Of a stretch of DNA of 36,282 bases, positions 8,534-18,963 are shown one piece after another. The stretch comes from Rhodocyclaceae bacterium (lineage in GTDB: Bacteria > Pseudomonadota > Gammaproteobacteria > Burkholderiales > Rhodocyclaceae), in contig JACDZI010000029.1 in NCBI GenBank assembly GCA_013426785.1, positions 1 through 36,282 of the forward strand, given 5' to 3'. The stretch's first letter is position 1. Each line of letters opens with the position of its first letter. The notes beneath the pieces were generated by a model. It searched no databases. It saw only the letters and a program-made list of their open reading frames with translations, and was not told where the DNA came from. A program made the translations under genes and the position numbers.

Positions 8534-9555
8534 ATGAAAAAGCATTTCGACTGGCGCAAGCTGGCCCTGACCGGCATTGGCGCGCTCACCTTCGTCGCCG
8601 GCGCCCACGCCGCCGACATCAGCCTGCTCAACGTCTCCTACGACCCGACGCGCGAGTTGTACCAAGACTTCAACGCCGCCTTCGCCAAGCACTGGAAGGC
8701 CAAGACCGGCGATAACGTCACCATCAAGCAGTCCCACGGCGGCGCTGGCAAACAGGCCCGGGCGGTGATCGACGGCCTCGAAGCCGACGTCGTAACGCAG
8801 GCCCTTGCCTACGACATCGATGCCATCGCCGAAAAGGCCAAGCTGTTCGGGCCGGACTGGCAGAAACGCCTGCCGCACAACAGTTCGCCCTACACCTCGA
8901 CCATCGTCTTCCTGGTTCGCAAGGGCAACCCGAAGGCCATCAAGGACTGGAACGATCTGGTCAAGCCCGGTATTGGCGTCATCACGCCGAACCCGAAAAC
9001 CTCCGGCGGCGCGCGCTGGAACTATCTGGCAGCCTGGGCCTATGCGCTGAAGCAGCCGGGCGGCAATGACGCGACCGCCAGGACTTCGTCGGCAAGATCT
9101 TCGCCAACGTGCCGGTACTCGATTCCGGCGCCCGCGGCTCCACCACCACCTTCGTCGAGCGTGGCATCGGCGACGTGCTGTTGGCCTGGGAAAACGAAGC
9201 CTATCTGGCGGTCAAGGAACTCGGCCCCGACAAGGTCGAGATCGTGGTGCCCTCGCTGTCGATCCTGGCCGAACCGCCGGTGACAGTGGTGGACAAGTTC
9301 GCCGACAAGCACGGCACCCGCAAGGTGGCCGAGGCCTACCTGGACTACCTGTATTCGGAGGAAGGACAGGATATCGCCGGCAAGAACTACTACCGGCCGA
9401 TCGACAGGAAGGTTGCGGCGAAGTACGCCAAGACCTTCGCGGACGTCAAGCTGATCACCATCGACGAAGTCTTCGGTGGCTGGCAGAAGGCCCAGAAGAC
9501 CCACTTCGAGGATGGCGGCAGCTTCGACCAGATCTACAAGCCGGCGGGACGCTGA
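8534..9555 (+). pseudogene. sbp: sulfate-binding protein, frameshifted
   Basis: A periplasmic sulfate/thiosulfate-binding protein of the CysP/Sbp family, the capture component of the CysTWA ABC importer. A signal peptide (residues 1-26, cut after AHA) precedes [22 protein letters not shown] and [13 protein letters not shown]. The first frame runs correctly to about 9079 and the rest ([42 protein letters not shown], end at 9555) is in another frame, so one base is missing in 9071-9081. With that base restored the protein would be full length (about 340 residues). No cysTWA genes are next to it. It may be a real lesion or a sequencing error. Confidence 0.88.
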
Positions 9556-9573
9556 TCTTCGTCATCAGTGACC

Positions 9574-9601
9574 GCCCTCCTTCACCGGAGGGCCGTTTTT
9601 T
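9574..9601 (+). terminator. rho-independent terminator after sbp
   Basis: GCCCTCC (9574-9580) pairs with GGAGGGC (9587-9593) over a 6-nt loop and is followed by six T at 9596-9601. It lies 19 nt past the sbp stop. Confidence 0.88.
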
Positions 9602-9609
9602 GGTAGCCC

Positions 9610-9635
9610 CGCCGTCTTACCAGTGCCGAGTTTTC
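9610..9635 (-). repeat. degenerate repeat copy after the sbp terminator
   Basis: About 20 of 26 positions match the repeat, including GCCGTC, CCAG, GCCGA and TTTTC. It may be an old, decayed copy; it lies at the left end of the gapdh relic. Confidence 0.4.
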
Positions 9636-9637
9636 TG

Positions 9638-9833
9638 GGGTAGAGGAACCGCACGCCCCGATCGTTTTCAACCACAGCACCTATTCGGCGATCATCGAAA
9701 CCACGCAAACGCGCCTCAGCGGCGAGTGTCTGACCAACTTGCTGATCTGGTTCGACAACGAGAGGGGATTCGCCAGCCGGATGCTCGAACTGGCGAACTA
9801 CTGGGGAGCAACGCTCAAACGCAGCCGGTAGGC
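9638..9833 (+). pseudogene. C-terminal relic of a GAPDH gene
   Basis: A frame ending at TAG 9833 reads FNHSTYSAIIETTQTRL and then LLIWFDNERGFASRMLELAN. This matches the C-terminal part of glyceraldehyde-3-phosphate dehydrogenase, where the usual form is WYDNEWG(Y/F)(S/A)NRM. The catalytic-cysteine and NAD-binding regions are absent, and no start or ribosome site precedes it. I therefore call it a 3' fragment left by a deletion. Its end overlaps the 3' end of dsrC on the other strand. The left boundary is uncertain. Confidence 0.6.
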
Positions 9834-10147
9834 TTGGGCAGGCCGGCGATCTTGCAGGCCTGCACGGCGGGGCCGTTGGGGAAGAGTTCGTAGAGATAGA
9901 TCGAATTGCCCTTGTCCGGGCCGAGTTTTTTGCCGATGGCCTTGATCAGCACCCGAATGGCCGGCGCTATCTGGAATTCGGCGTAGTAATCACGCAGAAA
10001 CTCAATGACTTCCCAGTGCTGAGAAGTCATTTTCAGGCCATCCCGGTTGGCGACCAGATCCGCAAGATCTTCATTCCAGTCTTGATAATTGGCCAGGTAG
10101 CCCGCCTCGTCGGTTTCATAAACTTTTCCAGCAAATTCGATCGCCAC
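9815..10147 (-). CDS. dsrC: DsrC/TusE-family sulfur carrier protein
   Basis: A 110-residue cytoplasmic sulfur carrier of the DsrC/TusE/RspA family. The C-terminal arm FPNGPAVQACKIAGLPKPTG-CV has both conserved cysteines, Cys98 and the penultimate Cys109, separated by ten residues. TusE proteins that serve only tRNA thiolation usually keep just the last one, so this looks like a true DsrC able to form the intramolecular disulfide/trisulfide. The GTG start at 10147 is supported by GGAGGA about 5 nt upstream. No dsrAB is seen. The neighbours are sbp and cysK, and the DsrE-like gene lies 1.4 kb away. Its partner reductase is not in the window. Confidence 0.87.
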   Translation of the reverse strand: MAIEFAGKVYETDEAGYLANYQDWNEDLADLVANRDGLKMTSQHWEVIEFLRDYYAEFQIAPAIRVLIKAIGKKLGPDKGNSIYLYELFPNGPAVQACKIAGLPKPTGCV

Positions 10148-10345
10148 TCAATCCTCCGGCCATGACGGCAAGGGCAGGCGGACAGCGCCAACCCCTTGCA
10201 CGGATAGTATTTTCTATTCGTTAATTATATTCAGTAATGGCAATCGCAGAACAGGAGAACCGGCAGAACGGTTGCCGTCCTGCCAGCGCCGACTTTTCAA
10301 GACGATGACACCCTCTGTCGTTGAAAGTACAGCTTCGGAAGGAAC
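10148..10345. other. intergenic region between dsrC and cysK
   Basis: It holds the dsrC ribosome site, a TATAAT on the minus strand (10224-10229) that could be a -10 box for dsrC although no good -35 is seen, and one repeat copy at 10273-10297. No gene is seen. Confidence 0.5.
10273..10297 (-). repeat. dispersed 25-nt repeat, copy 4 (intergenic)
   Basis: 24/25 identity; the one change gives the GGCAGGAC variant also seen at 22594 and 33113. It is located between dsrC and the 3' end of cysK. Confidence 0.9.
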
Positions 10346-11321
<976 letters not shown>

Positions 11322-11444
11322 GTTGTTCCTTTCAGGTGGAAGGGGTGACAGGCAACGCCCGTAGCAATACGCCAAGAATATTACGTAGGAAATCGAACTG
11401 GGCGGGCGTTTCGATGCGCTTGAACACCGGCCACACGCCCTAGC

Positions 11445-11462
11445 CTATCAAATGATTGATAG
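11445..11462 (+). promoter_or_regulatory. inverted repeat before the cysB remnant
   Basis: CTATCAA (11445-11451) and TTGATAG (11456-11462) form a perfect 7-bp inverted repeat with a 4-nt spacer, just upstream of the -10 box. The size suits a dimeric repressor or autoregulator site, but the binding protein is unknown. Confidence 0.45.
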
Positions 11463-11471
11463 TCGCTCGCA

Positions 11472-11477
11472 TATAAT
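11472..11477 (+). promoter_or_regulatory. -10 box of the cysB remnant
   Basis: A perfect TATAAT lies 16 nt before the ATG at 11494. No good -35 hexamer is found at 16-18 nt, where the inverted repeat lies. Confidence 0.5.
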
Positions 11478-11493
11478 CTGGAGTTGTATAACG

Positions 11494-11652
11494 ATGAACC
11501 TCCAGAAATTGCGCTATTTGAATGAGATCGCCCGGCGCGGCAACTGGCTACGCCAGCTCGATTACGCCTTCATCGAACTGTTCGCGCCGCAACTGACCCG
11601 CAAGATGGTCGAAACGACCATCAAGGGTGGCAGCGACGATCCGGGACTATGA
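11494..11652 (+). pseudogene. cysB: cysB remnant with large internal deletion
   Basis: A 52-codon frame that starts like a CysB-type LysR regulator (MNLQKLRYLNEIARRG, codons 1-16) and then continues directly with its C-terminal end (YAFIELFAPQLTRKMVE, stop at 11652). CysB is normally about 310 residues, so roughly 260 codons, comprising most of the DNA-binding and all of the effector domain, are gone while the frame stays open. The join at 11541/11542 lies in GGCGCGGC. It cannot act as a regulator. It keeps its promoter-like TATAAT and overlaps the tag start (ATGA). Confidence 0.8.
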
Positions 11653-12230
11653 ACGACCGCTGTCCCTGGTGCGGCGACGACCCGCTCTATGTCGCTTACC
11701 ACGACAGCGAATGGGGCGTGCCCTGCCACGACGAGCGCACCCTGTTCGAATTCCTCATCCTCGAAGGGGCGCAGGCCGGTCTGTCGTGGATCACCATCCT
11801 GCGCAAACGGGAAAACTACCGCCACGCCTTCGATGGATTCGATTCAAATAAGATCGCCCGCTATGGGGAACAGAATGTCACACGTCTGCTCGGCGATGCC
11901 GGCATCGTACGCAACCGGCTGAAGATCGCCGCTGCCATCGACAACGCCAAGGCAATGCTTGCACTCCATGAAAGCGGCGGCACCCTTGATGCGCTGTTCT
12001 GGCAATTTGTCGATGGCCGACCGGTCATCAACCACTGGCAAAGCATGGCGGAAGTTCCGGCGTTCACGCCGGCCGCCATCGCCTTGTCAAAAGAACTCAA
12101 ACAACGCGGCTTCCGTTTCGTCGGCCCGACCATCATTTATTCGCTGATGCAGGCGATCGGGATGGTCAATGACCATCTCGTCACCTGCCCCCGGCACGCG
12201 GCACTTATTTCCCCAGGCAATCCGCGCTGA
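11649..12230 (+). CDS. tag: DNA-3-methyladenine glycosylase I
   Basis: Tag, the base-excision glycosylase that removes 3-methyladenine from DNA. At 193 residues it is of usual length. The N-terminal Cys5 and His18 (AYHDSEWGVP) and the C-terminal NDHLVTCP segment supply the zinc-binding residues, and LEGAQAGLSWITIL contains the substrate-pocket glutamate. The ATG at 11649 overlaps the stop of the cysB remnant (ATGA). In relatives tag may therefore have been coupled to cysB. The 3' end overlaps the convergent restriction gene by 26 nt. Confidence 0.95.
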   Translation: MNDRCPWCGDDPLYVAYHDSEWGVPCHDERTLFEFLILEGAQAGLSWITILRKRENYRHAFDGFDSNKIARYGEQNVTRLLGDAGIVRNRLKIAAAIDNAKAMLALHESGGTLDALFWQFVDGRPVINHWQSMAEVPAFTPAAIALSKELKQRGFRFVGPTIIYSLMQAIGMVNDHLVTCPRHAALISPGNPR

Positions 12231-15051
12231 GCAGCCGCGCGGGTTCGGGACAGGTTGCAGGAATCCCCGGTGCCGTCCCGCCAGCGCCGACTTTTGCCAC
12301 GGCGCAGTTCAAATCAAGCAGTTGTTGCAGCAGATCGGCCTTGGCCGAGAAGCCATAGGCGGCCAGCACCGCCTTGTCCAACGCGGCATGGGCGTCGCGC
12401 AGCGGGTTCTTGCCTGGCAGGTCAAGCGTGCGGTAGAGCGCGCGCAGGCCGCCGGTCAGGGTTTGCAAGGCTTCGGCACGGATGCGGCGAATCTCGCGGC
12501 CGGCGGCGGCGATGGCGTCGATTTGCTTTTCGCTCGGCGCTTGCGGCCAGGGGAAGGTGTTGAAGACGGATTCGGGGGTGTAGCGGAAGTCGCTTTTCAG
12601 CTTTGAGCACTTGGCGACGAACCATTGCCAATGGGCGGACGATTGCAGGATGCCAAAGCTGTAGTCGTCAGCAAAGGTGAAAACCGATAGTGCATCGCCG
12701 GGCCGGATGGACGAAGCAACAAAAGCGAAGATCGGGCGCTTGGTAACGCGCGAACAGACGAGGTAACGCGGCAGGTCGCCAATCTTGCCGATCAGTTCGG
12801 GGCGCGGCCGAAAGTGTTGCCACCATGTTTGCAGCCAGTTCTGGTCTTGTCCCGTGGGCTTACCACTCTTTATCTGCTCGGCGTTCGCCAGTGCTTGAAC
12901 ATGCGGCAACACTTCGCGCTGCACCCACGCGAACGGTTCGGCGAAGGCGGTGGCTTCAAGAATGGTGCGCGTCTGGAAATCAATGACAAAGCTCTCGGGG
13001 CGGCCGGTGGTCAGCAGTTCGTCGCCAACAAAGAAGGGGCGTACCACTTCGGTGTTCGCAGCATTGGCCAGTAGCCCTCTCGCCTGCTCGGGTGTGAGCA
13101 TGAAACCTTTGTGGCGCGGGTATTGACCGGTGTAGCAGTAGCCATCGTTGCAAGGCAGTACGACCGCTCCGCTTACATCCACCCCATCGGCCAGCGCCGA
13201 ATTGATCTTCGCCGTTGCGCGGCAATCAAGGTCAAAATCCTTGGCGCCGCGCTGGGCCACCTTGAACCACAGCCGGCGCTTTTCGGGCAGCAGCGCCGCT
13301 TCCTGCGTCCTCACCCAGTTGGCGATGGACACATGCACATTCGCCTCGCCGCTCCACGGCTGGTTTTCCACCGCCTCGACCACCGTGCCGTCGGCGCAGA
13401 TGGCGTCGAGCCCGCCAATGCGCGAGGCGTTGTTGCGGATGTTCTGGGTGCCGACGAGACCGGCACGGCCTGTCACCGGGTCATCGACGGTGCAGACCGG
13501 CAAATGGTCGTGGGCGCGGCGGAACCAATACACGCAGTAATCGGCCATGCCCGGCACTTCAGGATAGAGCTTGCGCACGGCATTGACGTAGTCCGCGCCG
13601 CGCTCGGGCTTGAGCCGCTTGGCGCCGAGGAAAGGCGGATTGCCGATGATCACATCCGCCTTGGGCCACGGCGTGCGCGTGCCATCGGGGGCAATCAGCG
13701 CATCACCGATGCTGAAATTGGCGTCGAGGTTATCCAGCGGCAAAGCATTTTCGGTGAAGTGCAGTTCGTCGATGGCCAGCATGTGCGCCAGCATCATCGT
13801 CACCTTGGCCAGTTCGACGGCGAAGGGCTGGATGTCCATGCCGTAAAAGTTGCGCGCGGTGACGAAGCCGAAGGGCCGTTGCGCGGCGTTGCGGCTGGCG
13901 AATTCGCCGATGCGCTCGTAGATGCGCGCTTCGAGCCGCTTGAGTTCGCGGTAGGCGATGTACAGAAAGTTGCCGCTGCCGCAGGCGGGATCGAGCACGC
14001 GGAAGTTTTCCAGCCGGGCGAGCAGTTCTTCCAGCCGCTTCAGTGTTTTCGCGCCTTCGATCTGCTCGCGCCACGGCTCGACGATGCTTGGGCCGACGAT
14101 CTTCATGATGTCGACCGGGCTGGTGAAGTGGGCGCCGTAGGCGTGGCGCTGGGCCTTGCCGAGCGAATGTTCAAAGATGGCGCCGAAAATTTCCGGGCGC
14201 ACCTTGCGCCAATCTGAGCAGGCCGCATTGCGCAGCAGTTTGAGCTCGTCGGCGGTGAGCTCGATTCGCGCCGGTTCGCGGAAGAGGCCACCATTGAAGT
14301 AATCGACGCCTTTGAAGCGCCCCCCCGGCGTTTTGCCCTGTGTGTTCATCTCGACGAAGAGGCCGCCGATCAGGTCGTAGGCTTGCGCGCCGGTCTGGCA
14401 GTCATCCAGCAGACGGGTAAAAAAGTATTGTTCGAGCAGGCCGATGTCCTCGGCGAACAGGCACATCAAGCTTTGCAGGGTGAAACGCTGAGCCAGGCCA
14501 CGCTCGATGCCGCGTGCAACGAGGCTATTGAACATGGCGGCAAGCAGGTCGGCAGCGGCACGCGTGATTTGTTCATGGCTATTGCCAAAAGTCGGCGCCG
14601 ACGGGACGGCGGATAAGAAAGCGAGCGGCCCCCAGCGGCTAGGCAGATCGACAAGCCTGAGGGTATCGACCGGCGTATCCATCTGCGTCTCGAAGTCGTA
14701 AATCCAGAATTCGTCGAAATTGCACAACACGACATAGCGCGGCCGACCGGGGACGAGGCGCGTCCAGTAGTCGAATGCCTGACGGTAGTGTTTCGACAAA
14801 TCCACGCCACGCTTCTTCATCTCGATCAGCACGACGGGCTTCCAGACCAGATCGGCGAAGGCCGTGCCACCGCCGTCCTTTTTCACGCGCGCCTCGCAGG
14901 TCGCGCCGGCCTCCTTGAAGCCGGCATGGCCGAAGGCGCGAAACAGGTGATCGAGGAAAATCGCCGCTTCGCCCTTTTCGTCGCCCTGAATGTGGGTGGC
15001 GCACCAGGCGACAAAGGGGGCGAGGTCAGGAGACACAGTAAAGCAACCCAA
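12205..15051 (-). CDS. MmeI-like single-chain restriction-modification enzyme
   Basis: A 948-residue enzyme of the MmeI (Type IIL) kind combining nuclease, adenine methyltransferase and target recognition. The N-terminal nuclease motif is FADLVWKPVVLIEMKKRG (D...ExK). A helical spacer follows, then the methyltransferase with motif I DPACGSGNFLYIAYRELKRLE and motif IV IIGNPPFLGAKR, and a C-terminal recognition domain. MmeI itself is 919 residues. The start is uncertain: TTG 15051 gives the longest form and GTG 15036 is an alternative; both overlap the end of the PIN toxin gene. Two repeat copies lie inside. The C-terminal one encodes KVGAGGTA followed by a short tail. Recognition sequence unknown. 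Confidence 0.88.
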   Translation of the reverse strand: MGCFTVSPDLAPFVAWCATHIQGDEKGEAAIFLDHLFRAFGHAGFKEAGATCEARVKKDGGGTAFADLVWKPVVLIEMKKRGVDLSKHYRQAFDYWTRLVPGRPRYVVLCNFDEFWIYDFETQMDTPVDTLRLVDLPSRWGPLAFLSAVPSAPTFGNSHEQITRAAADLLAAMFNSLVARGIERGLAQRFTLQSLMCLFAEDIGLLEQYFFTRLLDDCQTGAQAYDLIGGLFVEMNTQGKTPGGRFKGVDYFNGGLFREPARIELTADELKLLRNAACSDWRKVRPEIFGAIFEHSLGKAQRHAYGAHFTSPVDIMKIVGPSIVEPWREQIEGAKTLKRLEELLARLENFRVLDPACGSGNFLYIAYRELKRLEARIYERIGEFASRNAAQRPFGFVTARNFYGMDIQPFAVELAKVTMMLAHMLAIDELHFTENALPLDNLDANFSIGDALIAPDGTRTPWPKADVIIGNPPFLGAKRLKPERGADYVNAVRKLYPEVPGMADYCVYWFRRAHDHLPVCTVDDPVTGRAGLVGTQNIRNNASRIGGLDAICADGTVVEAVENQPWSGEANVHVSIANWVRTQEAALLPEKRRLWFKVAQRGAKDFDLDCRATAKINSALADGVDVSGAVVLPCNDGYCYTGQYPRHKGFMLTPEQARGLLANAANTEVVRPFFVGDELLTTGRPESFVIDFQTRTILEATAFAEPFAWVQREVLPHVQALANAEQIKSGKPTGQDQNWLQTWWQHFRPRPELIGKIGDLPRYLVCSRVTKRPIFAFVASSIRPGDALSVFTFADDYSFGILQSSAHWQWFVAKCSKLKSDFRYTPESVFNTFPWPQAPSEKQIDAIAAAGREIRRIRAEALQTLTGGLRALYRTLDLPGKNPLRDAHAALDKAVLAAYGFSAKADLLQQLLDLNCAVAKVGAGGTAPGIPATCPEPARLLSADCLGK
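12271..12295 (-). repeat. dispersed 25-nt repeat, copy 5 (restriction gene 3' end)
   Basis: 25/25 identity. It is read as KVGAGGTA about 26 residues before the C-terminus of the restriction-modification enzyme. Confidence 0.92.
14587..14611 (+). repeat. dispersed 25-nt repeat, copy 6 (restriction gene, antisense)
   Basis: 22/25 identity, opposite in orientation to the gene. The enzyme reads it as AVPSAPTF after the PLAFLS segment, showing that the element can also be translated from its other strand. Confidence 0.75.
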
Positions 15052-15445
15052 TTTCGGCGGCAGCCTCCGCCAAGCCCTTATCCTGGGTTGCCAACGGGCA
15101 GTTGAGTCGTATCGCTAACTCAAGATAAGCCGCATCGTAAGTGGTAATCCCATGCGTATCGGCCAGTTCGGCAATTTCCACCAAGGGGACAATCCGGCCA
15201 TCGGTCGCCAGCGGCAAACGGGACGCTCTGGCCAGAAGCCCCTTTACGTCCTGTACCGCAATACGCTTGCTGCGCTGCGCCGTCAGGAGCGCGCTGGCAA
15301 ATTCAAGGTGCCACAGTCCCGGCACATGCAAATCCCATTGCGGCAAGGAATCAAGCAATGCCTCGCTCCAAGGATTCGCTTCGTCTTCGAGAAACCAGGG
15401 TATCGCTGCCGAGCAGTCGATGACCAAGGCTTGCCGCAAGTTCAT
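15026..15445 (-). CDS. vapC: PIN-domain toxin, VapC type
   Basis: A 139-residue PIN-domain ribonuclease. The acidic residues expected to bind Mg2+ are visible: Asp10 (ALVIDCSAAIPW), Glu48 (HLEFASALL), Asp102 (TTYDAAYLELA) and Asp120 (ATQDKGL). Its ATG overlaps the antitoxin stop (ATGA), the classical toxin-antitoxin arrangement. Its 3' end overlaps the start region of the restriction enzyme gene, so all three genes may share one transcript. The RNA target is unknown. Confidence 0.9.
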   Translation of the reverse strand: MNLRQALVIDCSAAIPWFLEDEANPWSEALLDSLPQWDLHVPGLWHLEFASALLTAQRSKRIAVQDVKGLLARASRLPLATDGRIVPLVEIAELADTHGITTYDAAYLELAIRLNCPLATQDKGLAEAAAEIGLLYCVS

Positions 15446-15693
15446 CGACGACCCGCAGCGATTAAGTCACTCAGAGCGCTGCCCGTCTTGACACCACGAT
15501 CGATGCCACGCCGGAAAGTGCGCAACTCGTTCGCCCAATCCGCCAACGCCTTGCCATCCGTCTGGGGTTCGGGAGAGACCAGACGCGCCACGGGCTTGCC
15601 GTGGCGTGTCACCAAAACTTCCTCGCCTTGGACAACACGGTCGATCAACTGCGATAACTGCGCCTTGGCTTCAAAGATTCCGACACTGAGCAT
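15442..15693 (-). CDS. vapB: Phd/YefM-type antitoxin
   Basis: An 83-residue antitoxin. The N-terminal half (VGIFEAKAQLSQLIDRVVQGEEVLVTRHGKPVARLV) is the Phd/YefM DNA-binding fold, and the C-terminal half should wrap the PIN toxin. AGGAGG lies 8 nt before the ATG. An inverted repeat in the upstream promoter region could be its operator. It is the first gene of the toxin-antitoxin-restriction set. Confidence 0.9.
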   Translation of the reverse strand: MLSVGIFEAKAQLSQLIDRVVQGEEVLVTRHGKPVARLVSPEPQTDGKALADWANELRTFRRGIDRGVKTGSALSDLIAAGRR

Positions 15694-15711
15694 GTGACAC
15701 CTCCTATGCCA

Positions 15712-15743
15712 AGTATAACCAGAATAATTTACATTCTGTCTAG
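15712..15743 (-). promoter_or_regulatory. vapBC promoter and operator candidate
   Basis: On the minus strand TATACT (15712-15717) and TAGACA (about 15737-15742) could be -10 and -35 boxes, with a long 19-nt spacer. The spacer contains an inverted repeat, CAGAAT (15720-15725) and ATTCTG (15733-15738), a likely site for antitoxin autorepression. The functional reading is inferred. Confidence 0.42.
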
Positions 15744-18347
<2,604 letters not shown>

Positions 18348-18348
18348 G

Positions 18349-18388
18349 GGAATCCCCTGAATGGCGTTAGCGACAACATGGGGATTCC
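18349..18388. repeat. 9-bp inverted repeat in the clpB upstream region
   Basis: GGAATCCCC (18349-18357) and GGGGATTCC (18380-18388) are perfect inverted copies. The right arm overlaps the sigma-32 -10 box, and the left arm covers the clpB ribosome site (AGGGGA on the minus strand). Confidence 0.5.
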
Positions 18389-18403
18389 GCCAGAATTTTC
18401 AAC
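18376..18403 (-). promoter_or_regulatory. sigma-32 heat-shock promoter of clpB
   Basis: On the minus strand GTTGAAA (18403-18397), 13 nt, then CCCCATGT (18383-18376) fit the RpoH consensus (CTTGAAA, 11-16 nt, CCCCATNT) almost fully. It lies about 30 nt before the clpB ATG. Confidence 0.85.
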
Positions 18404-18412
18404 TGCCGCCGC

Positions 18413-18550
18413 TCAGGCAAACGTGACGTGATCCTCCGGCCGCATCATGCTGATCCAGCACTGGCTGCCGGGCAGATGCAGGAAAAGCAGGACGGCATCG
18501 CTCCAGCGAAACAGCCGGTCGTGGCGGGCGATGGCGGCGGGATCGGTCAC
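18413..18550 (-). pseudogene. unidentified 45-codon gene end
   Basis: The frame from GTG 18550 to TGA 18413 reads DRLFRWSDAVLLFLHLP and ends RPEDHVTFA. It looks like a real protein end (proteobacterial codon use, amphipathic segment), but I do not recognise the family. It lies in a third frame next to the methyltransferase fragment and could be a separate small gene or the continuation of a broken one. Confidence 0.4.
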
Positions 18551-18700
18551 ATTATCACTTCGGGATGGCTTTGCGCGAGTGCCGTGGCAAAGGCTCCGGT
18601 GCCGGAACCGAGGTCGAGGAAGGTGTCGCGGGGTGCATGGCGCACGACATGTTCACATACCAGCGCCAGCAGGGCAGTACGGTGGGTACCGGCGGCATCC
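18547..18700 (-). pseudogene. methyltransferase fragment
   Basis: The frame reads HRTALLALVCEHVVRHAP and then DTFLDLGSGTGAFATALA, ending at TGA 18547. DLGSGTG is the SAM-binding motif I of class I methyltransferases. Nothing after motif I is kept, so only a fragment of about 45-50 codons survives. Its 5' side is fused, out of frame, to another relic near 18700. Confidence 0.55.
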
Positions 18701-18890
18701 GGCGCTGCACCAACAGGTCCTTGAGCTGCTCCACGTCTGCCACCCCGTACTTGCCAAGTGCGGCCATGCAAACCTCCTGGAACTGCTGGTGCGCCAGGAT
18801 GATCTAGGCCTGAAGTGGTGCGCAGCGTTCGTCTAACTGGACCATCTGCTGGATGTCTTTTTCAAGTTGTACTAGGGTAGGCAGGTTCAT
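18700..18890 (-). pseudogene. broken small gene with an in-frame stop
   Basis: From ATG 18890 the frame reads MNLPTLVQLEKDIQQMVQLD and stops at TAG (18804-18806) after 28 codons. The same frame then resumes as HQQFQEVCMAALGKYGVADV and EQLKDLLVQ. The two parts look like one helical protein interrupted by a nonsense codon, then lost at a junction near 18700. I do not recognise the family. No Sec or pyrrolysine explanation fits a TAG here. Confidence 0.5.
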
Positions 18891-18963
18891 ACTGGGGATG
18901 ACGGAATGAGCAGCCAATATTATCGGTCAAGCTGGCGCATAATTCCGCAGAAGGGAGATGGCA

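Noticed and set aside
8730-8760. GGAGKQA in the sulfate-binding protein as a repeat-derived peptide
   Set aside because: [10 protein letters not shown] is a conserved native motif of sulfate-binding proteins and the DNA does not match the repeat.
12169-14217. Plus-strand frames opposite the restriction enzyme
   Set aside because: They are antisense shadows of a gene with clear methyltransferase and nuclease motifs.
14868-14895. A further repeat copy near the N-terminus of the restriction enzyme (KKDGGGTAFADLVW)
   Set aside because: The match needs a 3-nt gap and several changes, and KKDGxGTxFADLVW-like sequence is expected in this enzyme family.
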